The position numbers and the translations under genes were made by a program. This document shows, piece after piece, positions 49,138 through 62,719 of a DNA stretch of 64,000 nt; positions within the stretch are counted from its first letter, which is position 1, and every line of letters starts with the position of its first letter. The stretch comes from Hymenopellis radicata (taxonomy: Eukaryota; Basidiomycota; Agaricomycetes; Agaricales; Physalacriaceae). The notes below the pieces were generated by a model. The model was not told where the DNA came from, made no database searches, and was given only the letters and a program-made list of their open reading frames with translations. Where the stretch lies: assembly GCA_015501595.1 (NCBI GenBank), contig JADNRX010000050.1, positions 124,001-188,000 on the forward strand. Reading direction: 5' to 3'.

Positions 49138-49659
49138 CGTTGTCGCTGTTATCTGCCCTTTCTTGTTCATATGCGCTTTGAGTAATGTATTCGTTCGTCG
49201 TATGTCAGTTATCGTGTATTTAAGTATTTTCTTGTAGTTTTAACCTCACGCACGCTGCACGTTCATGTACTCTCTTCATTCCAGATCATAATCATCAATC
49301 TTTGTCAATGTTCATTGTTTTGGCTTAATGATGCTTGTTCCGGTAAATTGACCGGGGTCTCAAGATACTTGTCTACCACTTACGTCGATGTCTACACACT
49401 GATGATTGTGTATCGCACCATCTGCAACTCTTAAGTCCGCGCCATGCGTACTTTTGATTAATGCGCAGATCGTTGCTGGACAATTTGTTGCTTCACAATA
49501 CCCGTAGGTGAGGGCTATACCGTTATGTGCATACCAGTGGACTGTGACTCGACTAACTGAGGCTAGCATCGCTCGTTCAGGACTAGCTAGCTATGCACGT
49601 CCCTGCCTTTCCTGCCAGACTCCTTCTGGACAATTCCGGACGCGTTAATCTGAGCTCGG
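49138..49659. other. 3' flank of the Zn2Cys6 gene
   Basis: AT-rich presumed 3' UTR followed by spacer. Homology with the left halogenase block starts near 49660. Confidence 0.4.
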
Positions 49660-52345
<2,686 letters not shown>

Positions 52346-52986
52346 AAGAAAAGTAGAGTAAAGGTACCACGCGGTTCTCTATTCAATGAATTCCTTCAAG
52401 TATTGTGGATAGCCCAAGCTGCTGTAAGCGACAAAGCATGCGTAGCGCCGCCGTGGCGGTAGGAAATCCAGGAATCGGCCGTTGCCGGTCCAAGGACCGG
52501 CCCTCAAGGTGCATTTATAACCGCGAATTTCCACGCGTGCTTTTTTTCTTCAGACTTATAACCCCCCGCTTTCTCATTTGCGTCGACTTTTCAGTGGTCG
52601 GCGCGTCGTATTGTGGGGCCCTCGCAGGGAGATGAACTAATGGTGCATTGCATAGACTACACCTCCGTATCTCCCTTCTGCTGCTTCCACGGCAGAGGGG
52701 TTCGTTAGTGTGGTGCACATCTTGTTACTTGGCACTCTGCGAATGAATGCTTTTGATTTGACGAATAGTTTTCACTCTAAAAAGAGATCTCGAGAACAGA
52801 AATGTGGATGTACGCCATCCGCTTTGATGAACGACTCAACTCAGCATTCGATATCAAACCATTTAACAATTGTAGTATGCGATTTCGGATTACATCTCCT
52901 CAGTGAACTAACACTCTATGTATATGCACTGTCTACTCACTAACAATCGTGGTAGAGTATACTTGGAACAACTATTTCAGGCTGTG

Positions 52987-54620
52987 TTACCAAAGAGTTG
53001 CCCGAATACCCTGCTGTCGTAAAGTTGCCATACAGTCTAGCACGTCGCCTCGAAGGTCACCTCCATTCCGAACGCCGAGGACGACGGAGGATAGAGTGCC
53101 CATCCCAGCACCTCCTTCTCCACCACGCGAAGTGAGCATGGGGATAAGAGCGTCTACTGGTTGACGCTCTTCCGCCCACACCATCTCCAGCGACGTAAGT
53201 GCTGGTAGGAGATGGCCCTCGGCCATCTCCTGGAAAAGCCGTTCACTGAATAGCGACGGTCCCGACTCAGCTTCAATGACGCGCAACGCTCGTAAGTCCT
53301 TCATGCTATGAAGCGCGGATAACCAAACTGTCTGCCAGCGTGGGTTCTGTAGTAGCCAATTCGTAGATGCCTCCTTCATATCGACTCCGCATAATGACAG
53401 TGAACGTCTGGAGTGCGCATCCGGAACGATCGAAGAACTCGGGAAGGACGGAGAAGGGATTGATCCACTCTGCCGAAGGAAGTATGTACGTGTCGCGGAT
53501 GGGACGGGAGGCATCATTGTGAGGCTTTCGAGGGTAGGGATGGTGACTGATTGGAAGAACCCGACCAGCGCACTCGACCAGATCACACAATCGAGCACAA
53601 GGGTAGACACACGGAGAAACCGTTCGTTGAATGGCACGCTAATGCGATAAAAGCGTGGCCTGAGAACGAGTGTTCGATCATTGCCATCCTCGAGCTCATC
53701 GTTTAGACAAGGTATCAGACTGTACACGCCACTCTGAGCACAAACCTAGCGGAAGTTGGTGCCAGGGCAGTACACTGCGATAATAATCGAAGTCCACAGG
53801 CTCGCCCTCGCCATCCAGTATTGTGAAGCTGGTTAGGAAAGATGCTTCATGGAACAAGTGGTTCGAGGTAGTTAACGGGCCCGTCATTCACCAATGTGAG
53901 AGACTCTAAGACAGGGAACTCCGGGTGCTATATGACGGCTCAAGAGGTTGACATCATCTTGATTCATACGCAGCTCAGCAACCTTCCACTGAGCATAGTT
54001 TCGGTAAGTAGCTGAAACGAGCTCGATGTGATAGTCGTAGGTCTCCTCGTATGGAAAGTTTTCGTCGCAAGCATGTAGATGGGGCGCTCTGTGTAAGGAA
54101 TTTCGATCTTGACGGAAATTGGGATGTTTCCACATCGTTCAAGAAGTATTTGTACACATCGAGGCCGCCCGAATGAGGCGCGATGTATATGTGTGTCCAC
54201 ATCGAGGGCGTAGAGAGCGCCATGTCACGCCATTTCGAGCAGACGAGGCTGATTGAGAGCGGAGTTTTGTATTCGCTGCGCTGGAACGAGGTGCACGCAG
54301 ACGCGAAGATGATTCCGAGGACTTCCGTTGGAAGTCGGCGGATGGGAGAAGAACGTATGTACTGGGTGCTCCGTTGAATGTACTGTCGAGATGCGCGTGG
54401 TGCGCTTTCAACGCGTCAAGCATCAATTCGATGCGCTTGATTTCCTGCGCCAGAGCTGCCATGTCGGCAGATGGGTTCCCCAAGCTCTTGTCTATGCAGG
54501 AGGCCTCAGATTGAGGCGGGTTCTGATACGCTCTGGCGAAGTCTTTTTCAAAAGAAAAGTTTGTACGAGGTCATGCACAATTGAGGTGTGACATTTCGGG
54601 CACAATTCCACGGAGGTCAT
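52987..54620 (-). pseudogene. F-box gene, family A, decayed by several frameshifts
   Basis: Reading from the ATG at 54620, the parts of a complete family A gene can be followed in order but in changing frames: VELCPKCHTSI, MAALAQEIKRIELMLDAL, an F-box segment, ERCGNIPISVKIEIPY, FPYEETYDYHIELVSATYRN, WKVAELRMNQDDVNLL, LVLRPRFYRISVPF, LTSLEMVWAEERQP and VLGVRNGGDLRGDVLDCMA. At least four frame changes are needed, so it is not translatable as one protein. The C-terminal half is closest to the tail of the DUF6535 chimera at 8643-10969, not to the intact F-box at 11510. It shows what the tail looked like before fusion. Confidence 0.85.
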
Positions 54621-55167
54621 TGTCTTCAGAAGATGTCAAGGAGGCTAAGTTAGAAAGATAAATGGAAAGCATACGAGAGTTATAGAGTACGAAGATAGTA
54701 AAAGATAGTAAGCCAGTCTGCTCACTATAACTGCACTATCACAAGTTGCTGGAGGTCGAATCGTTAGATATTGGTGGTTGTGAATGTCATGAACGCACTA
54801 GAGTCGGCCCTTCACACCCTTTCGAGCACCAGAAGACTGTTATGTTCCACTTAGGGCCCCACGAAAACAGACAGCCGCGGCGATGGTGGTGGTCGGAAGC
54901 AAAGCTGATAACGATAACGTGATTATTGATCACTGTCAGTATACAGCTGGAATTCTACAGAACGTTACTGCTAACACGTCCTTAAGGCTGCGCAACTAGG
55001 CATACTGTTTGACTCTGAACAGTGTTTCGCGGACTAGCAGAAGGAATGGGTTTCTATAAGAGTGCTCCGCTAGTCGTCGGACAAAATCTCCTCGCCGATG
55101 GCACAAACACTGCATTGACACTGGACAGCCCCATACTATACTAACTGATGGGAGAACAGAAAAAGGC
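54621..55167. other. Intergenic region
   Basis: Upstream of the decayed F-box gene and downstream of the coilin-like gene. No coding signal recognised. Confidence 0.4.
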
Positions 55168-56667
55168 TCATGACGCTGAACCAGCCATGAACCGCATACT
55201 CTGCGCAACCATATCTCCAAACGATAGCGTCTCGTCCAGCGGTTCCTCTTCCACCTCATACCCCGGCCGCACGAGCTTCCGAACCGTACATCCATCTTTC
55301 GCGAGAGCAACAACGCGCGCGAGGATGAGCATAATTTCCGGAGAGAATGTTGCTGGGTTCAATGCTAGCTCCTACAAAGGGTCTGCATAAGTGGTTGAGT
55401 ACAGTACAGCCTTAGCTCACATACCTTCCACGCTAGCACCCGCCGACCTGGATATCAGTAGATGCAGCCGGTGACTTGAGCTCAAACGACGTTTCAGCAT
55501 GTTTCCACAAAAGCTCCTCTGATGAAGGTGCAGGATCGCCATAATCTAAAGACACATCTCCGTGCACCATCTCAACATCGAGAGGTAGGTTCCTCAACGT
55601 ATACCGCACTTCATCTTTCGCTTTCTTCTGTTCTTCCTCGTCTTGCCCCACATACCCTCCTCGACGTCTACACTCGTCACAAACATGTTACTCGGCAGAT
55701 CCTCTCTCTCCGATGGGGGAATCAGCCGCTGTTGATTGAACGGGAAAGATTGCGTGGGCGCGGATTTTGTCGGAGGTGTAGATATTGACGATGATGGTTC
55801 GTCTGAATTGAACACGATCTTGGCAGTCGCAGGTTTCTCCAAGGCTTGCTTGTACCCCTTCTTCTTGTTCTTGTTCCCGAGGGAGAACATCGACAGATTG
55901 AGGGCGCTGTCGCCATTAGGTTCACCTAGCGGTTGGAGATTTGTCGTTGAGAGGTTTTTCGGTGGGGGTGGAGGGGTCTCGAAGGGTATGCCTGAGGCTA
56001 GTGCTTGCTCGTGCTGCTTTTTAACCCGACGGCGTAGGTTTCGGCTACGGGTTTGGTGGCGTCCTTGACCAGGTGGGACATGGTGTTGATTGGACGGTAC
56101 ATTTCTGAAGTCGACACGTTATAAAGCCAGTCTTCAAGAACATGAGAGAATACTCACGACTGTAACGGTTGCGGTGGTTTTCTGCCGATGGGTTTTTTGA
56201 CCGGTGGGCCATCTGAGCTGCTGTCAGATTCTGAGTCTGACGAGTCTGAAGAAGATGAATCCGAGGATGAGGACGAAACGGACGATGATGACGAGGAGGA
56301 TGGATGCGTATATTTGGCCTTTTTGGCAGATTTTTCAGCTGTTGATAACGTCAATACGCTGGCTAATGGAACGAGAACAACAGGATACCTGTCGGTGTTG
56401 CTTTTCTCTTCAGACCTAGCAGATTTCCCTTCTGTTTTACGATGATCAGGTCGCCTTCTCGGACGATACTGCCAGTCTCTAAGATGTCCAGAAGCTCAAA
56501 GCCATCCAATTCCAATGTTAGACTTTCCGACTTGGTTTTCGCGCTCAAAAAGCCGGAAGGGTGTGACAGAGCGACTTTTTCAAGTTGGTTATTGATTCGT
56601 TTTCCGTACATGAGAACCAGGCCTTTGTGACTGGCAGAGGAGACTCTGCCTGTATTCGAAAGCGCAT
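55168..56667 (-). CDS. Coilin-like nuclear protein, apparent 1-nt frameshift in the N-terminal region
   Basis: Resembles coilin, the Cajal-body scaffold. The ATG at 56667 gives MRFRIQAESPLPVTKAWFSC and NLKKSLCHTLPAF, a coilin-like N-terminus. The continuation LTLELDGFELLD, SIVREGDLIIVKQKG lies in the +1-shifted frame. One extra T in the T5 tract at 56547-56551 would join them. A Ser/Asp/Glu-rich middle is followed by VPPGQGRHQTRSRNLRRRVK, a basic motif seen in coilin-like proteins. Then come SVDVEE/VRYTLRNLPLDV (47-bp intron), SLDYGDPAP and a Tudor-like C-terminus (ELALNPATFSPEIML, YEVEEEPLDETL). The intron before ELALNP is unresolved. Alternatively, an upstream ORF opening MHKQRALIIV could be the true N-terminus. 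Family assignment is moderate. Confidence 0.55.
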
Positions 56668-57080
56668 GGAGGCCGGTGGTGGTAACGATGATCAAGGCGC
56701 GTTGTTTGTGCATGTGTCTCCGCGCGCCTGCAGACGTTCGATCTTCTTGGCTTGTTCTTGGCCATGGTTTATTTCTACGTCTGATGTGTCAGTGGACTTG
56801 AAGGAAAAACGGTCATGCAAGCAACATGCAAGGGAATAGATGATCGAAACGATGACCAAGTTTCGTCGCGTCCGTACACCTTTGCTCTGGTCTGCTGCTA
56901 GATGAAGTCATGCCTGAGTAATCCTTCAGTTTGAAGAAACGTTTACACGTCGAATCGTCGCTCAGCGCTAAGGTTCCGATAGAAGCAATGATGATAACCA
57001 ACGAACCACACCTGATAAACAACCCAAACCCCAGAAAATAACGATAAGTTGTACGAAAAGAATGACAGCTTTGGTACTCG
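56668..57080. other. Spacer between the coilin-like and secreted-protein genes
   Basis: Mostly promoter and 3' flank. A minus-strand frame near 56700-56780 reads EINHGQEQAKKIERLQARGD before a stop, but no start or family could be assigned. Confidence 0.35.
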
Positions 57081-57775
57081 TTACAAGAACATGAAGCCAA
57101 GAACGGCGGCAGTAGCACCAATAGCAAGTCTGGAAGAGGCTACGAGCATTCCAGCTGCATCAGTAGTGCTCTGAGAGCCGAGGCAGTAGAACTCGACGTT
57201 CCGGTTTTGGCTACACCTCCCGAGGTCTGGGTGGCGGAAGCTGATGAATCTCCGGTCACTACAGCTGTTGCCCCAATCGCCACCTCAAATCCAAGTGCAG
57301 TCTCCGTTTCAGTATACGTGGTGCCATCTTGGACGCCCGAACAGATAGCTAGGCCATCTTTGAGCGCACAGTCATACCCGAGTGTCAAAGGCTCTGACGA
57401 GTCCGGGAATACGTAGGTAAAGTAGGCAGAGTCTGGTCCCTCTACGAGAGTTGCTATACGAAAAAAACAGACAACAATGAGAATGTAGTTAATGGAAGAG
57501 CGGCTACGCGTACCTGTTCCATCGAAACCCGATTCGTCTTCCAAAGAGTTGGTATAAACGCCCTTCTGTACGGCGTACGTGGTTTTGTCGCCTTCTACGC
57601 CGAGAACATCGACACTGAGCGATTGTGGATCAAAGCCTGGGAAATAGAGGATGTTACAGCAGCAGAAACAGCTGGTGTTGCGAGCTTCAGTCGATACACG
57701 AGTTTAGATTTGTTTCGTGTACATACCCTGGACTCCTGCAAATAGAGCACCGATAGAAAGAGCGACGGGGGCCAT
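57081..57775 (-). CDS. Small secreted, probably GPI-anchored protein; apparent 1-nt frameshift near the C-terminus
   Basis: The ATG at 57775 opens a signal peptide (MAPVALSIGALFAGVQG). Two introns follow. Mature part: FDPQSLSVDVLGVEGDKTTY, LVEGPDSAYFTYVFPDS, GYDCALKDGLAICSG and TYTETETALGFEV, then a Ser/Thr/Gly-rich stretch. In the current frame it stops at 57140. In the neighbouring frame the same DNA reads DAAGMLVASSRLAIGATAAV and GFMFL then stop at 57081, a typical hydrophobic GPI-attachment tail. One missing base near 57180 would unite them. No enzyme motif; the family is the small cell-surface proteins common in mushrooms. Function unknown. Confidence 0.65.
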
Positions 57776-58479
57776 CCTTGTTAGATGTTTTGTTGATGGG
57801 GAGAGGAAAGAGCTAGATACCGTTTCAGGGAAGAAGGATGGCTTTATATATGCCAGGCACATCTCCCCTGGGCGCCAGCGTTCGCGTGTGCGATGGTTAT
57901 CAAATAATATCAGAGGATCCAGACGGTTTCGAACAAGTTTCAAACGACAAAGCATAGGGGGAGGCGGTAGTAAGCCGGCCATTCGTGAAAGAGCAAACGA
58001 AAGTGGTGGGGGATTCACATAGGAGCGAGCTGTCTACAAGTTCAGCTAAATCCGTTGTGTTTATGGAGATAATACATTCGCGCTCAACGCGGAAGGGGAC
58101 GCCGGCCTGGTGGTCGCAGCCAAGTCGTAGCGTTAAGCAAATCATAGCTCAAGTGAATTTCCAAAGGGGAAGATGAGAGTTCGGGTTCAAGGTAACGGCC
58201 GGCCTAGCCGGAAGGTCTTCGTCAAGAACCATCATCAGCTTGGGCACTAGGAGGCTGCCTTCAACGTTAGCGTCGGCCACATTAGGAAACGATTTACGAA
58301 CGGTGCGTTAATAGTGCTGTCCATACAGATTTATTGTTGACAAGGATTGTATAGCTTGGCCAGCCGTGCGTACCAGCTGGGAACTTCGAATTGATTAGTC
58401 CCAGGAAACAAGAGTCCACTGTGAGCCTTTATTTGACTTTGGTCCCGCTTACTTGAACGGAAATTTAATCAGGCTGTCC
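57776..58479 (+). promoter_or_regulatory. Upstream region of an F-box copy; conserved from about 58185
   Basis: 58185-58479 matches, inverted, 13148-13440 upstream of the intact F-box gene. 57776-58184 is non-conserved spacer with the promoter of the secreted-protein gene on the other strand. Confidence 0.55.
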
Positions 58480-60118
58480 ATGACCATCACAACCGACGTT
58501 GAGCTGTGCCCGAGATGTCGCGCGTCAATTACGCTGACCTCGTATCCATTGCCGTTTGAAGGGGACTTCGCTAGAGCGCATCACAATCCTTCGAGAACGG
58601 ACTCCTCCTCCATAGAGAGCAGCTTGACCGACCCGTCCGCCGATTTAACAACGCTGGCCCAGGAAATTCAGCGCGTCGAGTTGCTGCTTAGTGCGCTGAA
58701 GACGCACCGCGCCCATCTCGAGAGGCATATCTATCGGACCACGCGTTTCATTCAGTCCTCCCCCATCCGCCAGCTTCCTACCGAAGTCCTTGGTATCATC
58801 TTTGCCTCAGCGTGTACTTCCTTCCAAGAGAACGAATACAAAACCCCGCTTTCCATCAGCCTTGTCTGCTCTAAATGGCGCGATATTTCCATTTCTACAC
58901 CTACTTTATGGACGAACATCTACGTCGCCCCGTACTCCAGCGCATGTGGCCTGGACGTCTACAAGCATTTTCTCCAGCGATGTGGAGGGATCCCAATCTC
59001 CGTCAAGGTGGAAGTTCCCGCCAGAGACCACCTTGATCCGGATGATGACGACGATGATTTTCCCTTGGAACAAACCTACCAGTATCATGTCGACATTATG
59101 GGCGATGTTTATGCGAGCTTCGCTCAGTGGAAGGTCGCCGAGTTCCACATGAAGGAAGCCGACGTACAACTTTTGGAAGATCTTGATGGTCAATGGCCCC
59201 CCCCAGATGGAGCAATTGGATGCTCCCATTCTCGAGTCCCTTACGTTGGCGATAACGGATGCTCCTGAGACGCCTCGCCTACCTAGCATTTTCAGTGATG
59301 CTCCATTATTGGCTACCGTCAACTTTCTCGATTGTTGCGAGAGTCAATCTTGGACAGACACCCGACTACCTTGGCGACAATTACGACGAGTTCAAACAGA
59401 TCAGCAGAATGCGGCGAATCTGAGGTATCTCGGTAACGACTTTCAGGATGGAGAGAACCGAACACTCGTTCTTAACGGACGCTCGACGGATAATTTCTAT
59501 ATTTTCCCTCAAATATCATTCACACTCCATATCACCACCCTTATCCTTAATTCGCCGCTCTGGACCCGTGGCCTGTGTTCATTTCTTCGCAACGTTTCCA
59601 TTCCTACTCTCAAAGATCTCACAGTAATCTCTCGCGATCCCGAATGGATCTTCACCTTTTGGTACAACCCGCTCCTCGTACTGCCTGTGTTTCTGGCGCG
59701 TTCCGATTGCAGACTAGATACGTTCAATCTTATCATGCACGGCCGGTATGGCGACACCTATCCTGGCAGGACTGCGCAACCGACGCTGGCGGACACCCTG
59801 GTTGATGCGCTCCGTGACATGGGCCATCTCAAATACCTACAGGTCATTGAAGCTGATTTGGGACCGCCTCTGCTTAACAAGAGACTTTTCGAGCAGCTGT
59901 CTGCCGATACCCTCCTGCCCGAGTTGACGTCTCTCGAATTGGTGTGGGCGGAGGATCGCCAGCCCGACAGGGAACTGCTCTCCGCGCTCTCGTCGCGCGC
60001 AGATGGTTGTCTCTCGTCCGTCGGCCTCGGCATTCGGAATGGAGGTAACCTTGGACCGGAAGTTCTGGAGTGCATGCAGGGTTTGCGACAGAGGAATGTC
60101 CAAGCTACGTGCTGGTAG
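58480..60118 (+). pseudogene. F-box gene, family A, mirror copy of 11510-13147 with a +1 frameshift
   Basis: Opens MTITTDVELCPRCRASITL, with coiled coil (TLAQEIQRVELLLSALKTH), F-box (IRQLPTEVLGIIFASACTSF) and the family tail. In the C8 tract at 59197-59204 it has eight C where the intact copy has seven bases (ctccacc). This shifts the frame, and the first part stops at 59266. The rest continues in the other frame from MEQLDAPILESLTL to NVQATCW and stop at 60116. Apart from this single base, both halves are open and closely match the intact gene, so this is a very recent lesion or a consensus error in a homopolymer. Confidence 0.85.
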
Positions 60119-60529
60119 TGTCCACTTCGAATCCCAAGCGGTGAACGCATGTTGTACAGTAAGGTGGCGCCTGCTTAGGTACTTTGGCCGTTGATGAGTT
60201 TGATTCCTGGCAGCGTCTGATTCTACTTACAGTACATGTTGAATGTGGATCAGGTACTACACTCCACTCGAATTCTACATACGTAGCCGGGAAGTTCGCC
60301 CATATGTTTATAGAGTTCGTTGCTCACTTATACCTTCCAGATTGTCATGCCGTCCTTGAGCGCACAGTCATCTACAGTCATACATGAGGTGCCGGCAAGG
60401 TCTCGGTCAGTTGAGCGACTCATAATCAGTGTTTGAGACGTGAATCGGGCGCACACTGCCCAGGTGAGCCATATAAGCCTTCTCTGACGATAGCTGTCGC
60501 TCATCCTGATCCCTTCTTGACCAGCAACA
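60119..60529. other. 3' flank of the F-box copy with a secreted-protein relic
   Basis: About 260 bp match, inverted, the flank at 11240-11509. On the minus strand at about 60329-60375 a reading frame ends DDCALKDGMTIWKV and stop, close to the DCALKDGLAIC motif of the secreted protein at 57081. It looks like a gene fragment carried along with the duplicated block. The end is the promoter of the next F-box gene. Confidence 0.5.
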
Positions 60530-61944
60530 ATGTGGGGACGTCTACCCACGGAGCTCATACACCACATTGTCGACCTCCTTATTGAAGAGTCCGGCGCGCG
60601 GTCTCTCTACCAGCTCAGCCTAGTCAACAAAGCATTTTTAACATACGCCTGTCGCCGCTTATTCCAGGACCTATCCATAAACATCTGCCGCGATCCATAC
60701 GTTGCCACTCGCGCATGCCACACCCGTGCACGCTGCATCAAGCAGTTGGCGCCGCTATTAACGACGCATGTGCCTGCTTCAATACCCTGCAGGATACGCA
60801 CGTTGACTCTAAACGGAAGAGATATCGGGCTTAATGTTCAATATTTCTTCCCCTGGCTCCTAGTTTCGAATCCGGAAGCTATGGATGATGAACGTGTTAC
60901 AGTCCCAGTCCTGGGGTACTTCACAGAGGTGGAGGAATTGCGACTCGTAGAGGTCGATTTGTTTCCACTGTCCTACTGGGCATCTTTTCGACGCCCATTC
61001 AAAACTCTTCTGTCATCGGTCCGTACTCTTGTCTTGGACGAGGCGAAATTCTACGGCGGTCCCGCCTCGCTTCACTCACTCATTTCCGAAATGCCAAATC
61101 TCGAACGTTTGTGCATAAAAAGCGTTACTTGGCCCTCAGAGATGGGGTTCCCAAACAATGCGCCGAATTTGGTCATTCTGCTTCTGAACTGTTCAGTATA
61201 TTATCCCCGCACATGCGAACTCCTTCTCCAAGCTTGGGCTTGGAGTCGAAGAGCCAAGGAGACTCTTTTTCCCCAACAGTGGAAGCCTGTCCCCTCTTCC
61301 CCTCGTCATCTTACCCTCTACTTCGACGAGGACAACGCAGCACTCTCTTGGATTATGATGCCAGTGCTATCGGAAATGCTGAGCAAGCTTTCGTCCCTCG
61401 AAATATACTCCAGTTGCATTCTGAGCGACCAGTCAGTTGATGGCAATCCGGAATTCATGAAACGATTCTTGGCGCGCATGCCCAACATAGTTCACTTGAC
61501 CTTCCAGTGGCGGGCGACGGGTCCTCCTTTCGACGATCTCTTCCAGCCCGATCTAAGCTCGGTCGCTGTGCTTCGCACTTTGCATCTTCAAATTGTATGC
61601 GAGAGCAGACATGGCTCTCATGTAGGGCATGGCTTCGTTCCACGACGCGCTCGATACGTGGTTTGCAGGCTCTCAAGCACGTCCAGATCACGATGGATCT
61701 GAACGTTGCTAGCATGTCGTCCGACGATATCGACACGCCTACTTTCGCCGTCGATAAGTGCTTGTGCAGAGAAGATCTTGCTGTGGAGGTTCGCGTAGGG
61801 GTGTTTGCCAGGCTTGGGCCTGAGCCTGCTCACACTGCGGACGAACTAATGGAGAAAGGATGGCGTTGCGTTCAAAACGCCTTCTCGCTCTGTCGAGAAC
61901 GACCATCGTTCGCAGCGTCGGTTAAGGCAGGACGCTGGCTTTGA
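60530..61944 (+). pseudogene. F-box gene of a different family, frame disrupted near the 3' end
   Basis: Opens with an N-terminal F-box directly at the start codon (MWGRLPTELIHHIVDLLIEE, LSLVNKAFLTYACRRLF). Long LRR-like middle: VEELRLVEVDLFPL, SVRTLVLDEAKFYGG, EMPNLERLC, NIVHLTFQW and LRTLHLQIVCES. After about 61590 the frame leads to a stop at 61700. The expected continuation (FHDALDTWF, then LKHVQITMDLNVASM and a tail to 61944) is found in two other frames. A 31-bp intron (gtatgcg to atgtag near 61594-61624) could explain the first shift but is shorter than the other introns. The second shift near 61668 has no splice explanation. Probably a pseudogene or a sequence error. Confidence 0.65.
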
Positions 61945-62103
61945 AGTATTCTGTGAAGTTCGCTTGTAGTACATGAAAAATTGGGATTAATCGGACACAC
62001 ACAGATAATAATAGATTGTTGAGATTTTTACGATTACTAGCGTCGTCTAGTATAGATGGCCTATGGAGTGTCGCTGCTACCGGGGTCGTCACACAACGCT
62101 CTA
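61945..62103. other. Spacer
   Basis: No signal other than the approach to the F-box relic that follows. Confidence 0.3.
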
Positions 62104-62217
62104 TCCCTTCATCTGTTGGTCCTTGGCGTCCGTAACGGAGGGAATCTTGGTTCGGAAGTCGTAGAATGAATGTAGGATTTACGGCAACGGAATGTTCGTA
62201 GTGCAACGCTTTGGTAG
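62104..62217 (+). pseudogene. Orphan 3' end of a family A F-box gene
   Basis: Reads LVLGVRNGGNLGSEVVE, stop, M, stop, then DLRQRNVRSATLW and a stop, which matches the last 35 residues of family A (VLGIRNGGNL, LRQRNVQATCW). Two in-frame stops and no upstream body mark it as a fragment left by deletion. Confidence 0.8.
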
Positions 62218-62719
62218 TATTCAGAAATTTAGATACTGCTGAGGATTCTTAATACTACCAGCGAACAGGACAGCAAATTGTGCTTGGTAGACGTTGTAGA
62301 GTGTTGTAGGTTCCGGCGTCTAGTACGGTACTTGGATTCTAATCTTTGGACCCTCATAATTATAGACAATAAATACCTGCCATGGCGTTGTATTACAATA
62401 ATAAGACTGGGTGCAGTCATAACAGTGATGATCACGTTACCGTCCACGACTTCTTCTTGACCACCATCATCTCCTCAAATTTCGTCGTATTCACCAGCAA
62501 AATCACTTGTGATTGACGGTTTCGAGAAGCAAGGCGGTCAACCCACAGGTGCGTTGGTGGCGCTGTCCATATAGATCATTTTTGACACGGATCGTAGCTG
62601 TAGCGAGCTGCGCCGCGTGCCAGGAAGAGACTTCATTCGTTCCCGGTACATAATAATACTGTAAGTTTCTATTTGACTTTGTTCCTGCTGACTTTAACGG
62701 AAATTTAATCAGGCTGTCC
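62218..62719 (+). promoter_or_regulatory. Spacer and upstream region of the last F-box copy
   Basis: From about 62512 the sequence resembles the upstream region of the other family A genes (gacggtttcgagaagcaagg; acaggtgcgttggtgg; tccatatagatcattttt) down to the ATG. 62218-62511 shows nothing recognisable. Confidence 0.45.
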
